Shown here piece by piece: positions 5,542 to 6,409 of a stretch of 6,409 nt of DNA (within the stretch, counting starts at the first letter, position 1; each line of letters opens with the position of its first letter). Below the pieces are notes generated by a model. The model was not told where the DNA came from. It saw only the letters and a program-made list of their open reading frames with translations, and searched no databases. This stretch comes from Ruminococcaceae bacterium UBA1865 (GTDB taxonomy: Bacteria > Bacillota > Clostridia > Oscillospirales > Acutalibacteraceae): NCBI GenBank assembly GCA_002338255.1, contig DDHX01000060.1, positions 1 to 6,409 on the forward strand. The letters run 5' to 3'. Made by a program: the position numbers and the translations under genes.

Positions 5542-5952
5542 ATGATTAGAGAAATTTGTAAAGACACCTTTATTTTAGGTAGGAAATCTGTGCAAGCATC
5601 TAAGACTGATATGCCTGTGGTAGAGGACCTTCTCGACACGCTAAAAGCGAATGCGAATCGGTGTGTTGGCATGGCAGCTAATATGATCGGCGTCAGTAAG
5701 CGCATTATTGTGCTCAGCGTAGGGACGATGAACATACCTATGATTAATCCAGTCATCATAAAGCACGCTGACTCGTATGAAACCGAGGAAGGCTGTCTGT
5801 CGCTGGGCGGCGTGCGAAAAACCACCCGCTACCAGTCCATTGAGGTGGAGTTCCTCGATCGGAATTTTGAGAAGCAGAAGCGAACCTTTACCGGTTTTCC
5901 GGCGCAGATCATTCAGCATGAAGTTGATCACTGCAACGGAGTCCTGATCTGA
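5542..5952 (+). CDS. def: Peptide deformylase-like protein (Def paralogue)
   Basis: Peptide deformylase removes the N-formyl group from nascent proteins. This 136-aa product has motif 2 EGCLS (83-87, metal ligand C85) and motif 3 QHEVDH (125-130, ligands H126 and H130, catalytic E127). Motif 1 reads CVGMAANM (41-48), whereas classical enzymes have G-x-G-x-A-A-x-Q. The first Gly is therefore Cys, and the catalytic Gln is replaced by Met at 48. I recall this AANMIG form from a group of short clostridial proteins annotated as deformylases, so it is probably a conserved variant, not damage. The protein stops soon after motif 3, without the C-terminal helix of longer enzymes. GGAG (5532-5535) lies 6 bases before the ATG. 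Whether it deformylates peptides is uncertain. Confidence 0.88.
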   Translation: MIREICKDTFILGRKSVQASKTDMPVVEDLLDTLKANANRCVGMAANMIGVSKRIIVLSVGTMNIPMINPVIIKHADSYETEEGCLSLGGVRKTTRYQSIEVEFLDRNFEKQKRTFTGFPAQIIQHEVDHCNGVLI

Positions 5953-6235
5953 GTGCAGACTACTGAAAATGAAATGGTGGAATTGGAAAGACAAAGAATA
6001 TAAGTCTAATAGGCCCAAATCAAAATAACATGCAGTTCAGAAATAGGTGACTCCGTGGGTATATGATGGACTGGAAGACAGCCGGGCTGCCCTATTCCAT
6101 TGAATAGGAGAAGATCATAAGGGCTAAAACAAGTAAGCAACATATTAATGGATTGGGAGTAGATTATGTTGCTCATCATGTAACTTATCCCTTGGATAAT
6201 GATACAGAACTGATTCAAAATTCATTTCAGATTAA
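5953..6235. other. Unassigned stretch with short inverted repeats
   Basis: No gene with a ribosome binding site and recognisable product is seen here. Plus-strand frames are broken; the longest open piece (6108-6287, about 60 codons) reads like possible coding remnant, including GLGVDYVAHHVTYPL, but I cannot assign it. A leftward 70-codon frame also has no recognisable content. Small inverted repeats are CAGCC/GGCTG (6079-6089), CCTATTC/GAATAGG (6091-6108, 4-base loop) and AGCAACATA/TATGTTGCT (6136-6173, 20-base loop). None has a following T run, so they are not obvious terminators. Confidence 0.4.
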
Positions 6236-6409
6236 TTCATGCCTCAGAAACTGTCTGGGATGGAAGTCTCCAAGGGCACCGATAATGTGAGGGCCAAAAG
6301 TCTTGGCATATTCATTAAAAAATATCAGCCACCTTATGCTATTCGAATTAGTGTCAAAAACTTTGGGCTTGAAAACAACATCAAATCAGTTCCGCTATAT
6401 GCAGTGTTT
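6236..6409 (+). pseudogene. C-terminal tail of a DUF4143-type ATPase, running off the window
   Basis: From 6263 one frame reads EVSKGTDNVRAKSLGIF, then KKYQPPYAIRIS and IKSVPLYAVF at the window edge. This resembles the end of DUF4143-family AAA-type ATPases, where an EVK motif is followed by a helix, a strand with RIS, and a closing PLYA segment. A stop codon (6233-6235) lies just upstream in this frame, and no P-loop or other ATPase motif is found to the left, so the front of the gene is missing or shifted. The expected EVK reads EVSK, consistent with decay. The true end lies just past the window. Assignment is from recalled motifs. Confidence 0.55.

Noticed and set aside
5430..6018. Leftward frames over the deformylase gene
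   Set aside because: They are shadows of a clearly recognised gene on the plus strand, with composition typical of antisense reading.

Overview
This window looks like a low-to-moderate GC Firmicutes genome, most likely a Clostridia relative from the gut or an anaerobic habitat. The basis is strong AGGAG/GGGG-type ribosome binding sites, sigma-A style promoters, a YdbC/PC4 single-strand DNA-binding protein, a short clostridial-style peptide deformylase, and a CCA-encoding tRNA fragment. No species can be named from the sequence alone.

Layout. Positions 1-2535 look like the right end of an element integrated in a tRNA gene. They hold two leftward accessory genes: a 144-aa coiled-coil protein built on 21-bp repeats, with its own promoter and terminator, and a 243-aa acidic protein with a possible ribbon-helix-helix N-terminus. 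A rightward, apparently intact tyrosine integrase follows. Directly after the integrase, at about 2489-2535, is the 3' part of a tRNA, from the anticodon loop to CCA. It resembles tRNA-Val(GAC) and lacks a matching 5' half. It is followed by a strong terminator. This is what the displaced end (attR) of an element inserted in a tRNA 3' end should look like. By that logic the element lies to the left, and the intact tRNA and other att site lie beyond position 1.

Right of the terminator is a patchwork. The first piece is the C-terminal tail of a type III restriction enzyme Res subunit. Then come an intact ydbC-like gene, a two-gene ABC exporter operon (ATPase and a 534-aa, roughly 12-helix permease overlapping by 4 bp), and a peptide deformylase paralogue. 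The deformylase keeps its metal ligands but lacks the usual motif-1 glutamine. After an unassigned stretch, the window ends in what looks like the C-terminal tail of a DUF4143-family ATPase. Two gene tails without heads suggest repeated insertion and decay beside the tRNA site.

No clearly new multi-gene system is visible. The most useful leads are the attachment site with its nested relic, the control region between the integrase and the divergent 243-aa gene (a perfect palindrome at the expected transcription start and a leftward attenuator-like hairpin), the 21-bp-repeat coiled-coil gene, and the altered deformylase active site.
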